Notes under the pieces: model-generated
Databases searched by the model: none
Told to the model about the DNA's origin: nothing
Seen by the model: the letters and a program-made list of their open reading frames with translations, nothing else
Assembly (NCBI GenBank): GCA_030539415.1
Contig: JAUNSE010000038.1
Coordinates: forward strand, 1-10,851
Length of the DNA: 10,851 nucleotides
Direction: 5' to 3'
DNA from: Desulfovibrionaceae bacterium
Lineage (GTDB): Bacteria; Desulfobacterota; Desulfovibrionia; Desulfovibrionales; Desulfovibrionaceae
In this document: piece after piece, positions 1 to 5,841 of the stretch
How positions within the stretch are numbered: the stretch's first letter is position 1
Layout: the number at the start of each line of letters is the position of its first letter
Translations under genes and position numbers: made by a program

Positions 1-81
1 ATGCACTCGCCCTTCGAGCTCTCCAGCGTGGTTGACGTGTACGCCTCCTATCAGGCCTACGCAGCCTTCTACGAAGGCTAG
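1..81 (+). CDS. C-terminal end of a probable M18-family aminopeptidase (partial)
   Basis: Only the last 26 codons are inside the window; the frame is open from base 1 and stops at TAG 79-81. The peptide begins MHSPFELSSVVDVYASYQAY and ends in AAFYEG. A MHSP(F/Y)E segment followed by a polar stretch, an aromatic-rich helix and an early stop is what I recall at the C terminus of M18 (aspartyl aminopeptidase-like) zinc peptidases, where the His of this segment is an active-site metal ligand. That family call is from memory of the motif, on very little sequence. The Met at base 1 is probably internal. The gene is followed directly by a strong terminator, so it ends its transcription unit. Confidence 0.55.
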   Translation: MHSPFELSSVVDVYASYQAYAAFYEG

Positions 82-109
82 GGCCCGAACGCGGAAATCA
101 GAATGAAAG

Positions 110-157
110 GACGGGCGGAAAGGCGGGGATCAGTCCCGCTTTTCCGCCCGTCTTTTT
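110..157 (+). terminator. Intrinsic terminator after the aminopeptidase gene
   Basis: A perfect 12-bp stem is formed by GACGGGCGGAAA (110-121) and TTTCCGCCCGTC (141-152). The stem continues inward through a GCGGG/CCCGC helix, and five T residues follow at 153-157. This is a classical rho-independent terminator for the plus-strand gene ending at 81. It may also stop the minus-strand gene ending at 246, although the T-tract on that side is weak. Confidence 0.9.
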
Positions 158-245
158 GTCTTCACTCCAGGCACGCGCGTGCCGGAGCATGATCTTCTGT
201 CCCGCGGCATCGGCCGGCTGCCGTTCCCGGAGCCGGCCTGGCGCC

Positions 246-713
246 TCACTCCCCGCCGTGATGGAAGACGCGCATGGAGCGGCATCCGCGTCCTGCCGGA
301 GGCGGCATCTGCACGCCCACCTCGCGCATGAGGCGCAGGTTGACCTGCATGAGGGCATCGCGCATCTCGTTGCGCAGCCTCTGCAGGTCCATGCCCAGTT
401 TGGGCAGAGTCTCGGCGTCGGCCTCGTCGGAATAGGTGACGGCCTTCAGTTCGTCCATCTTGAGGGAAATGCGCGCGTCTATGGCCTGCAGGGCCGGCAG
501 GGATTCGGAGACTATCTCGCTCGCCCGCGCCTGACGGTCCTCGGGGAGGTCGTCAAGGCACTGATAGAGCTTGTCCCACTGGCAGCCCGCCGCGCTGTCC
601 GAACCTCGTCCGGCCGTGTCGGCCCATGCCTGCGAGGCAAGCACGAGGAGCGGAAGAAGGAGCGGGAGCAAAAGCAGGAGAGACGACGGCATCTGTCTGC
701 GCATAACATTCAT
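246..713 (-). CDS. Exported Spy/CpxP/ZraP-like periplasmic protein
   Basis: This encodes 155 residues. The N terminus is a clear signal peptide: a short basic segment (MNVMRRQ), a long Leu-rich core of about 16 residues, and a likely signal peptidase I site after SQAWA near residue 31. The mature part is almost wholly helical and charged, with a CQWDKLYQCLDDL segment, an LDDLPEDRQARASEIV helix, and a later helix ending LRLMREVG. The tail is short and Pro/Gly-rich. This layout resembles the small periplasmic Spy/CpxP/ZraP group (metal or envelope-stress chaperones), but a clean LTxxQ motif is not visible, so the assignment is inference. The ATG at 713-711 has an AGGA about ten bases upstream; the ATG at 704-702, with an AGG nine bases upstream, is an equally possible start. 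The gene stands alone, and its open frame continues upstream without meaning. Two Cys residues at the start of the mature chain could form a disulfide or bind metal. Confidence 0.6.
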   Translation of the reverse strand: MNVMRRQMPSSLLLLLPLLLPLLVLASQAWADTAGRGSDSAAGCQWDKLYQCLDDLPEDRQARASEIVSESLPALQAIDARISLKMDELKAVTYSDEADAETLPKLGMDLQRLRNEMRDALMQVNLRLMREVGVQMPPPAGRGCRSMRVFHHGGE

Positions 714-1201
714 CCTGAATACATCCTGAAAATGGCACTCAAGGCTCTGCCGCGGCCGCCATCCCTCCAGGGCGGAGAGGCAGAGCATGGGTGGAGGTTT
801 GCTGCACAGTGAATTTGCACAAAGCGTGCCGCAGCCGGAATTTTCCCCCGGAGGGGCCCTGCGCCGCACTTTGCGCCTGAAAGCCCTATCGGCTCCGGTC
901 AAAAAAACTGTACCCGATCTGGATAGTTTTTCAACAGGCGGATGAATCAGGCGCGCAGAGTGGATAATAGCTAGACACTTTCCTGCGGGCATTCCGTCTG
1001 GGCGCGGGCTCCCGCCTTCTTCCGGCGCCCCTGCGCGAAGATATGCGGACACAGGAAGGGGAGCGGCCCGCCTGGAACATGAAGTATTGCGCTTTTGTCT
1101 GCAATGCCATATAGTTCCGCTCCCCCGACATTGCGCGGACAGCCGCTGTCCGCCCGCCGTCCGATGCCGCCCTCTTCCGTTCACGTCCCGGGAGCCCTGC
1201 C
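714..1201. other. 488-bp divergent intergenic region without a gene
   Basis: This lies between the minus-strand Spy-like gene and mntP. I see no convincing coding sequence. It contains an inverted repeat near the Spy-like gene (744-751 with 779-786, plus an inner CCGCC/GGCGG pair at 756-760 and 771-775), which would sit in that gene's leader. On the mntP side it holds two further hairpins, annotated separately. A GATAAT at 963-968 resembles a -10 box, but I found no -35 partner at a normal distance. Confidence 0.7.
1058..1153 (+). promoter_or_regulatory. Structured leader upstream of mntP (long interrupted hairpin plus short hairpin)
   Basis: Three nested stems line up in order: GGGGAGC (1058-1064) with GCTCCCC (1119-1125), GGAAC (1074-1078) with GTTCC (1114-1118), and ATTGC (1086-1090) with GCAAT (1101-1105). 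They are separated by internal loops. A second hairpin follows: GCGGACAG (1135-1142) pairs with CTGTCCGC (1146-1153) over a three-base loop. The pair ends 48 bases before the mntP start. mntP genes are commonly under manganese control through a yybP-ykoY riboswitch, but I do not see that motif's conserved loops, so I call only a structured element. It could also be a protein operator or an accidental pairing. Confidence 0.4.
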
Positions 1202-1774
1202 ATGTCGCTGATTGAAGTTCTGGCCATAGCCGTCGCCCTGTCCATGGATGCCTTTGCCGTTTCCGTCACCACCGGCGTCACCCTGCGCAGGCCGGCCCTG
1301 GGGCCCTTCGTGCGCATGCCCGCGGCCTTCGGCATCTTCCAGTGCCTCATGCCGATCACCGGCTGGTTTCTGGGGGCGAACATCCTGCATCTTGTCGAGC
1401 GCTGGGACCACTGGCTGGCCTGCGGCCTGCTCTTCATCGTGGGCGGCAAGCTCATCTGGGAGACTGTCACGGCATCGGAGGACGAGACCTAAAAGAAGGT
1501 AGACCCCACGTCGGGCTGGACCAGTCTGGAGCTGGCCGAGGCCACGAGCATCGACGCCCTGGCCGTCGGCTTCTCCTTCGCCATGCTGCAGGTGCCCGTG
1601 CTCTGGCCGTCCGTCGTCATCGGCATCGTCTGCGCCGGCATCAGCCTGGGAGGCATGTTCATCGGCGCCTGCATCGGCAGGGTCGAGGCCATACGCCGCT
1701 GGAGCGGCATAGCCGGCGGCCTTGCCCTGCTGGCCATCGGCATTCTCATCCTTGTGGAGCACGGCGCCATCTAG
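1202..1774 (+). pseudogene. mntP: MntP-family manganese efflux pump interrupted by an in-frame TAA
   Basis: MntP exports Mn2+ across the inner membrane. Read through, the frame has 190 positions, close to the usual length of about 188. The start has GGGAG seven bases upstream. The first 96 residues contain three membrane helices, with the SMDAFAVS motif (Asp16) in helix 1. Codon 97 (1490-1492) is TAA. The same frame then continues without a frameshift into a perfect second half: DPTSGWT, ATSIDALAVG (Asp118) and two more helices, ending at TAG 1772-1774. The stop lies in the variable cytoplasmic loop and is one base change from a Lys, Glu or Gln codon. The ATG at 1583 could restart translation, but it has no obvious ribosome site and loses the second Asp motif. 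The gene is therefore probably inactivated, unless the halves work as two polypeptides, the stop is read through, or it is a sequencing error. Confidence 0.85.
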
Positions 1775-1807
1775 GCGGGGCGCTTCGCCTTCAATATTCA
1801 GCAGAAG

Positions 1808-1855
1808 CGACAAGGGCGCGCCTTCCCCGATATCGGGAAGACGCGCCCTTTGTCG
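1808..1855. terminator. Bidirectional hairpin between the convergent mntP and small-protein genes
   Basis: A long inverted repeat has CTTCCC (1822-1827) pairing with GGGAAG (1835-1840) and AAGGGCGCG (1812-1820) pairing with CGCGCCCTT (1842-1850). The outer CGAC (1808-1811) pairs with GTCG (1852-1855) across a one-base bulge. There is no long T-run on either side. Its position between two convergent gene ends (1774 and 1941) fits a shared transcription stop. Confidence 0.7.
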
Positions 1856-1940
1856 TCCGTGTCCGGAACTGTCCGCGCGTTCTGCCGGAGCTTTCGCGCT
1901 CAGCCCGGATGTCGGACCGGATTCTCTTCGCGAAGACGGC

Positions 1941-2249
1941 CTACTCCGCCCCCTCCGCTTCCGCGTCCTTCAGCCAGCGGCTCAGAGCGTCAATTATCTT
2001 GTGCGCCTGATCGGGGCTGGAAATATTGAACTTGGACTGGGAGCGGTACTGCCCGGCGGACTTCTTGTAGCGGCGCAGCGAGTACTTGTCCGGGCTGTAG
2101 TCGTCGGTCTGGGGGCGCCATTCCTTGTAGCGGAAGAGGATGGTTGTCCAGGCGCCCCTGCTCAGTATCACCTTGTCCAGCTCCCTGATCACCTCATGGC
2201 CATCATCGTCAACGAAATTGATGGTCAGTTCGTCAATGGTCTCGCTCAA
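1941..2249 (-). CDS. Conserved small acidic/basic protein of unknown function, TTG start
   Basis: This encodes 102 residues with no signal peptide or membrane helix, so it is probably cytoplasmic. I do not recognise a named domain. The chain starts with an acidic beta-like segment (ETIDELTINFVDDDGHEV), then a mixed region with GAWTTILFRYKEW, a basic, Tyr-rich patch (KYSLRRYKKSAGQYRSQSKF), and a C-terminal helix (AHKIIDALSRWLKDAE). I believe similar short proteins occur across Desulfovibrio, but cannot verify this here. The start is TTG at 2249-2247, chosen because AGGAG (plus-strand 2256-2260) lies six bases upstream and the upstream frame is low-complexity shadow sequence with no ATG near a ribosome site. 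It lies downstream of the flavodoxin gene on the same strand but behind several hairpins, so co-transcription would need read-through. Confidence 0.75.
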   Translation of the reverse strand: MSETIDELTINFVDDDGHEVIRELDKVILSRGAWTTILFRYKEWRPQTDDYSPDKYSLRRYKKSAGQYRSQSKFNISSPDQAHKIIDALSRWLKDAEAEGAE

Positions 2250-2276
2250 GTTTCGCTCCTTGTGTCCCTGAGTGCA

Positions 2277-2374
2277 GAAAAGACATGCGGGGCCTTGCGG
2301 CAAGCCCCGGGGGCAGAGTATCCGCTTTGCCCCCGCTGGGCAAGAAGGCCGCGGCGGAACAGTCCGTCGCGGCC
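2277..2374 (-). terminator. Cluster of three hairpins behind the flavodoxin gene
   Basis: Reading the minus strand from the flavodoxin stop, a 12-bp hairpin comes first (plus-strand GGCCGCG 2347-2353 plus GCGGA, pairing with TCCGT plus CGCGGCC up to 2374, loop of four bases). Next is GGGGGCA (2309-2315) paired with TGCCCCC (2328-2334). Last is GGGGC (2289-2293) plus TTG, paired with CAA plus GCCCC (2304-2308). The last is followed on the minus strand by a U-rich CTTTTCT, as expected for an intrinsic terminator. Because the next minus-strand gene starts at 2249, the same block may act as an attenuator in its leader. Confidence 0.6.
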
Positions 2375-2419
2375 CTGCGGCGCTTTTTGCGCACCCTGGC
2401 GCTGGCATGAGCGCCGGCT

Positions 2420-2914
2420 CTATCCTGCCGCGGGCAGAAGACCGAGTTCGGCAAGCCAGGCGGCCGCCTCGCCCTCGGTCAGGCTCGGGCGCAGCAGACG
2501 CCCCTTCAGCCAGCGGGCGGCGGGGCAGACCTTTTTAAGGTCGCTGTCCGTACGCCCCATGGGGCTTCCGCCGGACGTGGCGAAGGCGGCCACGGTCCTG
2601 CCGGCGAGGTCGGCGGACTCAAGGAAGTTCAGAATGATGTGCGGCGCGGTGTACCACCAGATGGGGAAGCCCACGAGGACCGCTTCGTAGTCCGCCATAT
2701 TGTCCGGCATGGCGGCGATTTCCGGTCTGGACGCGGGGTCGGCCATCTCCACGCTGCTGCGGCTGCTCTTGTTCGTCCAGTCCAGATCGGCGTCCGTATA
2801 GGGGCGCGCGGGACGGATTTCGAACAGGTCCGCGCCGGCCGCTCGGGCCAGCGCCGCGGCCGCGCGGGCGGTCTGCCCGGAGGCGGAGAAATAGGCGACA
2901 AGCACTTTTGCCAT
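2420..2914 (-). CDS. Flavodoxin-family protein (FMN-binding, Flavodoxin_4-like)
   Basis: This encodes 164 residues of a cytoplasmic FMN-binding electron carrier or flavodoxin-like quinone/flavin reductase. The start MAKVLVAYFSASGQTARAA carries the T/S-x-S/T-G-x-T phosphate-binding loop right after beta strand 1. The middle holds PYTDADLDWTNKSSRSSVE and the strand-loop VLVGFPIWWYTAPHIILNFLE, whose WWY aromatics typically stack on the flavin. Then comes VAAFATSGGSPMG, the third flavin-contact loop. These three elements in order are diagnostic of the family. The ATG at 2914-2912 is preceded by GGAGG six bases away. It lies 115 bp downstream of the CMD-domain gene on the same strand. The gap holds a GCCCTCCG/CGGAGGGC hairpin (2965-2972 with 2985-2992) without a T-tract, so the two are probably one operon with possible attenuation. 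Its partner reductase is not in the window. Confidence 0.9.
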   Translation of the reverse strand: MAKVLVAYFSASGQTARAAAALARAAGADLFEIRPARPYTDADLDWTNKSSRSSVEMADPASRPEIAAMPDNMADYEAVLVGFPIWWYTAPHIILNFLESADLAGRTVAAFATSGGSPMGRTDSDLKKVCPAARWLKGRLLRPSLTEGEAAAWLAELGLLPAAG

Positions 2915-3029
2915 GATAGACCTCCATGCCGGGCCGCATGCCCGGCACTGTTCCTGAATGACCGGCCCTCCGGCGCGGGTGCGTCGGAGGGCGGAGAAAG
3001 CGGGCGGATTGCGGGGGAGCCTGCGGCCG

Positions 3030-3902
3030 CTACTTCGCGGCTGCCTTGTTGACCGCCGCAAGGCCGTTGAGCGTGCGCGGGAAGCCGATGTAGGGCAGGC
3101 ACTGGGCCAGGGCGTCGACCAGCATCTGCTGGGAGTTGCCCACATCGAGATTGCCTCTGGCGTGGCCGAGCGCCTGGCCGTCGCAGCCGCCAAGGGAGAC
3201 GATGGCGGCGAAGGTCAGAAGCTCGCGCATCTGAATGTCGAGCACCTTGCGCGTGTAGGTGTCGCCGAAGCACCAGGCGGAGAGGTAGTCCACGACAATG
3301 TCCTTCTGGCCTTCGGGGGCGTTCTTGTGCATGTCGAGGATGCGCTGGCCGAAGATGCCGCTCTGCAGGGCCAGACCGTCCTTGAAGCGCGTCTCCTCGG
3401 TCACCGTGCCCTGATCGGCCAGAGGCAGGGCTATCCCCTTCTCCCTGAACACGCCGTTCACGGCCGAGAGGGCTGTTTCTGCCCGGACCATGCCGATATA
3501 GGGCGTCACGTGATAGACGGCCTCCCTGACCGCCTCGGGGCTGACGCCGGCGGCAAGGCTGGCCTGCGCCTGGCGGGCGACGGCGGATTCGGATCCCAGG
3601 GCGGCAAGGCAGACGAGGGTGACCAGCTGGCGCTGATCCTGCTTCAGAACGCCGCGCTGGGCAATCTGGCCGTAGATGAGCCTGTCGCGCACGGCGGCGA
3701 ATTCGGGGTCGGTGTCGGCAAAGGGCACCGGAGCCTGGCCGTAGAGGCGCTGCATTTCCGCGGCAGCGGCAGCGGCGCGATCCTGCGGGGCGGCCCTGCC
3801 GGCCTCGTCGGCGGCCAGTGCCGGGCCGCACTGGAGAAGCAGGGCCGCGGCAAGCAGAAGGGACATGAGGCGCGGCGCGGCTTTGCTGGAGAGAATGGAC
3901 AT
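3030..3902 (-). CDS. Exported protein with two carboxymuconolactone decarboxylase (AhpD-like) domains
   Basis: This encodes 290 residues. An N-terminal signal peptide is clear: a basic start, a Leu/Ala core (about residues 12-25), and a GPALA cleavage site near residue 30, so the protein works outside the cytoplasm. The mature part has two related halves. Near residues 70-155 lies RQLVTLVCLAALGSES..., ending in EAVYHVTPYIGMVRAETALSAVNGVF. Near residues 200-285 lies MRELLTFAAIVSLGGCDGQALGHARGNL..., ending in QCLPYIGFPRTLNGLAAV. The repeated PYIG(M/F)xRxxxxLxAV close is typical of the CMD fold. A CxxC pair as in true AhpD is not present, so peroxidase-reductant activity cannot be assumed; the natural substrate is unknown. 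The ATG at 3902-3900 has AAGGAG seven bases upstream. It is the first gene of a likely two-gene unit with the flavodoxin. Confidence 0.88.
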   Translation of the reverse strand: MSILSSKAAPRLMSLLLAAALLLQCGPALAADEAGRAAPQDRAAAAAAEMQRLYGQAPVPFADTDPEFAAVRDRLIYGQIAQRGVLKQDQRQLVTLVCLAALGSESAVARQAQASLAAGVSPEAVREAVYHVTPYIGMVRAETALSAVNGVFREKGIALPLADQGTVTEETRFKDGLALQSGIFGQRILDMHKNAPEGQKDIVVDYLSAWCFGDTYTRKVLDIQMRELLTFAAIVSLGGCDGQALGHARGNLDVGNSQQMLVDALAQCLPYIGFPRTLNGLAAVNKAAAK

Positions 3903-4095
3903 GGCGTTCTCCTTTTGAATCCTTCCGTGTCGGAATTGTCTGTAGCGATCCGGGACAGGCGCGCACTTTCCGGCGGATGCGGCTGAATGCGCAGCGTGCC
4001 CCGCATGCATGCCGGCGCGGGCCGGGCCCGAAGAACGGACGGGACCCCGCCCGAAAAAGAGCGTCACCGGCTTTTCACGGCTTCACTCTAGCCTG
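3903..4095. other. Divergent intergenic segment left of the duplicated block
   Basis: This 193-bp stretch separates the minus-strand CMD-domain gene from the T6SS upstream region. No gene is visible. It is GC-rich and contains a 10-bp palindrome GCATGCATGC (4003-4012). No clear -35/-10 pair was found for the minus-strand operon, although a GACAAT lies about 40 bases upstream of its start. Confidence 0.6.
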
Positions 4096-4280
4096 ACGGC
4101 ACCGGCTTTGACAGCCATTTTTGTCGCAAATGATTGCCTGATACTGCCTGAACGGCCGGCCCGGCAGATGGAGGCGGGATTTCTGCCTTCAGATGCAGCA
4201 GCGATTTTGTTTTGTAACATTTGAATCTAATCTTGTCATAGTACTGAGATAGGCGTAGCCACATGCGCAATGGACATGTG

Positions 4281-4308
4281 AACAATGATCTACAGAATTG
4301 TTGATCAT
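4281..4308. promoter_or_regulatory. Interleaved inverted repeats (copy 1)
   Basis: AACAAT (4281-4286) is inverted as ATTGTT (4297-4302), and ATGATC (4285-4290) is inverted as GATCAT (4303-4308). The two dyads overlap and exclude each other as hairpins. Such nesting suits a dimeric DNA-binding regulator or an RNA switch; neither can be proven from sequence. Copy 2 lies at 5788-5815. Confidence 0.35.
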
Positions 4309-4318
4309 AATCCTGCAT

Positions 4319-4334
4319 GTGAAACATGTTTCAC
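4319..4334. promoter_or_regulatory. Perfect 16-bp palindrome GTGAAACATGTTTCAC (copy 1)
   Basis: The sequence equals its own reverse complement over 16 bp, typical of an operator for a dimeric regulator. Its two halves are those of the ParB site parS (TGTTTCAC then GTGAAACA) but in the opposite order, so it is not a canonical parS. It lies about 685 bp upstream of tssB. Confidence 0.45.
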
Positions 4335-4803
4335 TAGCAGAAACAGATCAGGAATTTTTGTTCATTCATCGCTTTTTTGTCATAAACTCAACTGCATGGC
4401 TCTCTTTCAGCCGGCGGATTGAAGGCCTTTTTCTGCAGAATAGCCTGTTACAGATACCCTCGGGCATCTGTTTCGATCGCAACGGTTCCCCCGGGCATCA
4501 TTTGCGCCGGAACTGTGCGGCCCCGGGCACTGCCCTTTTCTCTCCAACACCTCAGGAATACCCGCCCATGGCCATTTTGCGACTTGGAAGAGCGTTGGAT
4601 AGCGTGCTACAAAAGATCTGCCGCAGATGATGTTCCCCCCGCGGGCCAGGCCCGGCCGCGGCGCCCTTTCGGCCAGGAAGCCGCTTTCGGGCGGCCGGCA
4701 CTGCCGCCGGATGGAGAGGGAACGGATGCGGGGCACCCGAAGACCTGCGGCGCAGTTCAACTGGTTTCAATGTCATCAGTTAAAAATTTAATTATTTAAC
4801 TTT

Positions 4804-4885
4804 TTGATATTATTGTATTTCAAACTTTTAACATTAAATTTTCACATTATTTTTAATTGACAAGCAGCTGTGAATTCGATATTCG
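4804..4885 (+). promoter_or_regulatory. Candidate T6SS promoter zone at the AT-rich/GC-rich edge (copy 1)
   Basis: Two sigma-70-like pairs are visible, both with 17-bp spacers: TTGATA 4804-4809 with TTTAAC 4827-4832, and TTGACA 4857-4862 with TATTCG 4880-4885. The -10 boxes are weak. The location, 130-215 bp ahead of tssB and inside a strongly AT-rich stretch, is plausible. A sigma-54 site could be used instead; none is convincing nearby. Confidence 0.35.
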
Positions 4886-5018
4886 ATTTCCTAACAGATG
4901 CTTCCCAGAAGACAGCAGCACAGAGAGCGGCATTATTCTTGTTTCCCGCAGAAACTCGGATGTGCCCGACTCAAAAGTCTGCATTTGGTATCCGCTAGAA
5001 TAGATTCAGGAGAAGCTC

Positions 5019-5507
5019 ATGGCCAAAGAAGGTTCCGTTGCCCCCAAGGAGCGTGTAAATATTGTCTACCGCCCTGCCACTGGCAACGTTCAGGAAGATG
5101 TGGAGCTGCCCCTCAAGCTGATGGTGCTTGGCGACTTCACGCAGCGCGCCGACGATCGGGCCGTCGAGGACCGCGCCCCGGTCTCCGTCGACAAGGACAA
5201 TTTCAACGATGTCATGAAGGCCCAGGGGCTTTCGCTGAACATCAACGTGCCCAACAAGCTCGCTGATGATCCTGATGCCCAGATGGCTGTCAATCTCAAG
5301 TTCGAAAAGCTCAGCGACTTCTCTCCCGATGCCGTTGTCTCCCAGATTCCCGAGCTGACCAAGCTCCTGCAGCTGCGCGAGGCTCTCAAGGCCCTCAAGG
5401 GCCCCCTGGCCAACGTCCCCGACTTCCGCAAGAAGGTTCAGGAGATGGTGACCAACGAGGCCGCCCGCGACACGCTGCTCAAGGAACTGGGCCTGGACGA
5501 CAAGTAA
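5019..5507 (+). CDS. tssB: T6SS contractile sheath small subunit TssB (VipA), upstream copy
   Basis: This encodes 162 residues, normal for the family. TssB pairs with TssC to form the cytoplasmic sheath whose contraction drives the Hcp tube. The N terminus has RVNIVYRPATGNVQEDVELPLK, followed by LMVLGDFTQR, a strongly conserved sheath-subunit start. LADDPDAQMAVNLKFEKLSDFSPDAVVSQIPELTKLLQLREALKALKGPL follows, with the DFSP and IPEL.LL.LREAL elements that contact TssC. The C-terminal helix is ETVTNEAARDTLLKEL-like (QEMVTNEAARDTLLKEL). AGGAG lies six bases before the ATG. It is identical at the DNA level to the second copy at 6526. The tssC that should follow is cut off after seven codons here, so this copy would express TssB alone unless transcription continues through unit 2. 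Confidence 0.95.
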   Translation: MAKEGSVAPKERVNIVYRPATGNVQEDVELPLKLMVLGDFTQRADDRAVEDRAPVSVDKDNFNDVMKAQGLSLNINVPNKLADDPDAQMAVNLKFEKLSDFSPDAVVSQIPELTKLLQLREALKALKGPLANVPDFRKKVQEMVTNEAARDTLLKELGLDDK

Positions 5508-5582
5508 GCACGGCACGCGTCCGTCCGCCCGCCCGGACAGACCGCGGCGGGGCGGCTTTGGATGCCACAGGGGAAAAGATCA

Positions 5583-5618
5583 ATGATGGAATCACAGAAC
5601 GCACGGCACCGGCTTTGA
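5583..5618 (+). pseudogene. tssC: Truncated tssC 5' stub at the duplication junction
   Basis: The tssC ribosome site and the first seven codons (MMESQNA) are present. The sequence then crosses the repeat junction at 5602/5603 and continues into duplicated upstream DNA as RHRL followed by TGA (5616-5618). The product would be an 11-residue peptide with no sheath function. Comparing it with the intact start at 7090 places the breakpoint precisely. Confidence 0.9.
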
Positions 5619-5825
5619 CAGCCATTTTTGTCGCAAATGATTGCCTGATACTGCCTGAACGGCCGGCCCGGCAGATGGAGGCGGGATTTCTGCCTTCAGA
5701 TGCAGCAGCGATTTTGTTTTGTAACATTTGAATCTAATCTTGTCATAGTACTGAGATAGGCGTAGCCACATGCGCAATGGACATGTGAACAATGATCTAC
5801 AGAATTGTTGATCATAATCCTGCAT

Positions 5826-5841
5826 GTGAAACATGTTTCAC
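5826..5841. promoter_or_regulatory. Perfect 16-bp palindrome GTGAAACATGTTTCAC (copy 2)
   Basis: This is the second occurrence of the palindrome, 1507 bp from the first, a result of the tandem duplication. Confidence 0.45.

Larger units (their letters stand above)
4096..5018 (+). promoter_or_regulatory. Long non-coding upstream region of the T6SS operon (copy 1)
   Basis: There are 923 bp before tssB with no convincing gene; the open frames here lack ribosome sites and have arbitrary composition. It contains interleaved dyads at 4281-4308, a perfect 16-bp palindrome at 4319-4334, and a very AT-rich stretch at 4781-4860 (nine G/C in 80). Possible promoter elements are TTGATA (4804-4809) with TTTAAC (4827-4832) at 17 bp, and a perfect TTGACA (4857-4862) with a poor TATTCG (4880-4885) at 17 bp. 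The size and content suggest complex control or an unrecognised small RNA. Confidence 0.55.
4096..5602 (+). repeat. 1507-bp tandem duplication, unit 1 (upstream region, tssB, tssC stub)
   Basis: This segment is repeated immediately downstream at a constant offset of 1507 bp. Comparing flanks gives the limits: identity begins at 4096/5603 (base 4095 is G, 5602 is C) and ends at 5604/7111 (base 5605 is G, 7112 is C). I see no differences inside. The two-base overlap AC shared by the two ends is junction microhomology. No transposase, terminal inverted repeats or target-site duplication border the unit. The unit covers a 923-bp upstream region, all of tssB and the first codons of tssC. Confidence 0.97.

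Noticed and set aside
1058..1153. yybP-ykoY manganese riboswitch ahead of mntP.
   Set aside because: Stems are present, but I cannot find the conserved loop sequences of that family, so I kept only a general structured-element call.
246..1184. Extending the Spy-like gene to a 312-residue protein.
   Set aside because: The extra N-terminal part is GC-rich shadow sequence and would bury the signal peptide in the middle of the chain.
4097..4111. Sigma-54-like element (CGGCAC, five bases, TTGA) at the left edge of the repeat unit.
   Set aside because: The -12 GC is GA, and it lies about 900 bp from tssB; likely chance.
4319..4334. A chromosomal parS site.
   Set aside because: The half-sites are in the reverse order from canonical TGTTTCACGTGAAACA, and no parA/parB gene is present.
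4298..4799. Open frames of 110-126 codons in the region before tssB (also repeated at 5805-6306).
   Set aside because: No ribosome site, arbitrary composition and no recognisable domain; opposite-strand frames overlap them, as expected for non-coding GC-rich DNA.
4996..5001. TAGAAT as the -10 box of tssB.
   Set aside because: No -35 partner, and transcription would start within the ribosome binding site.
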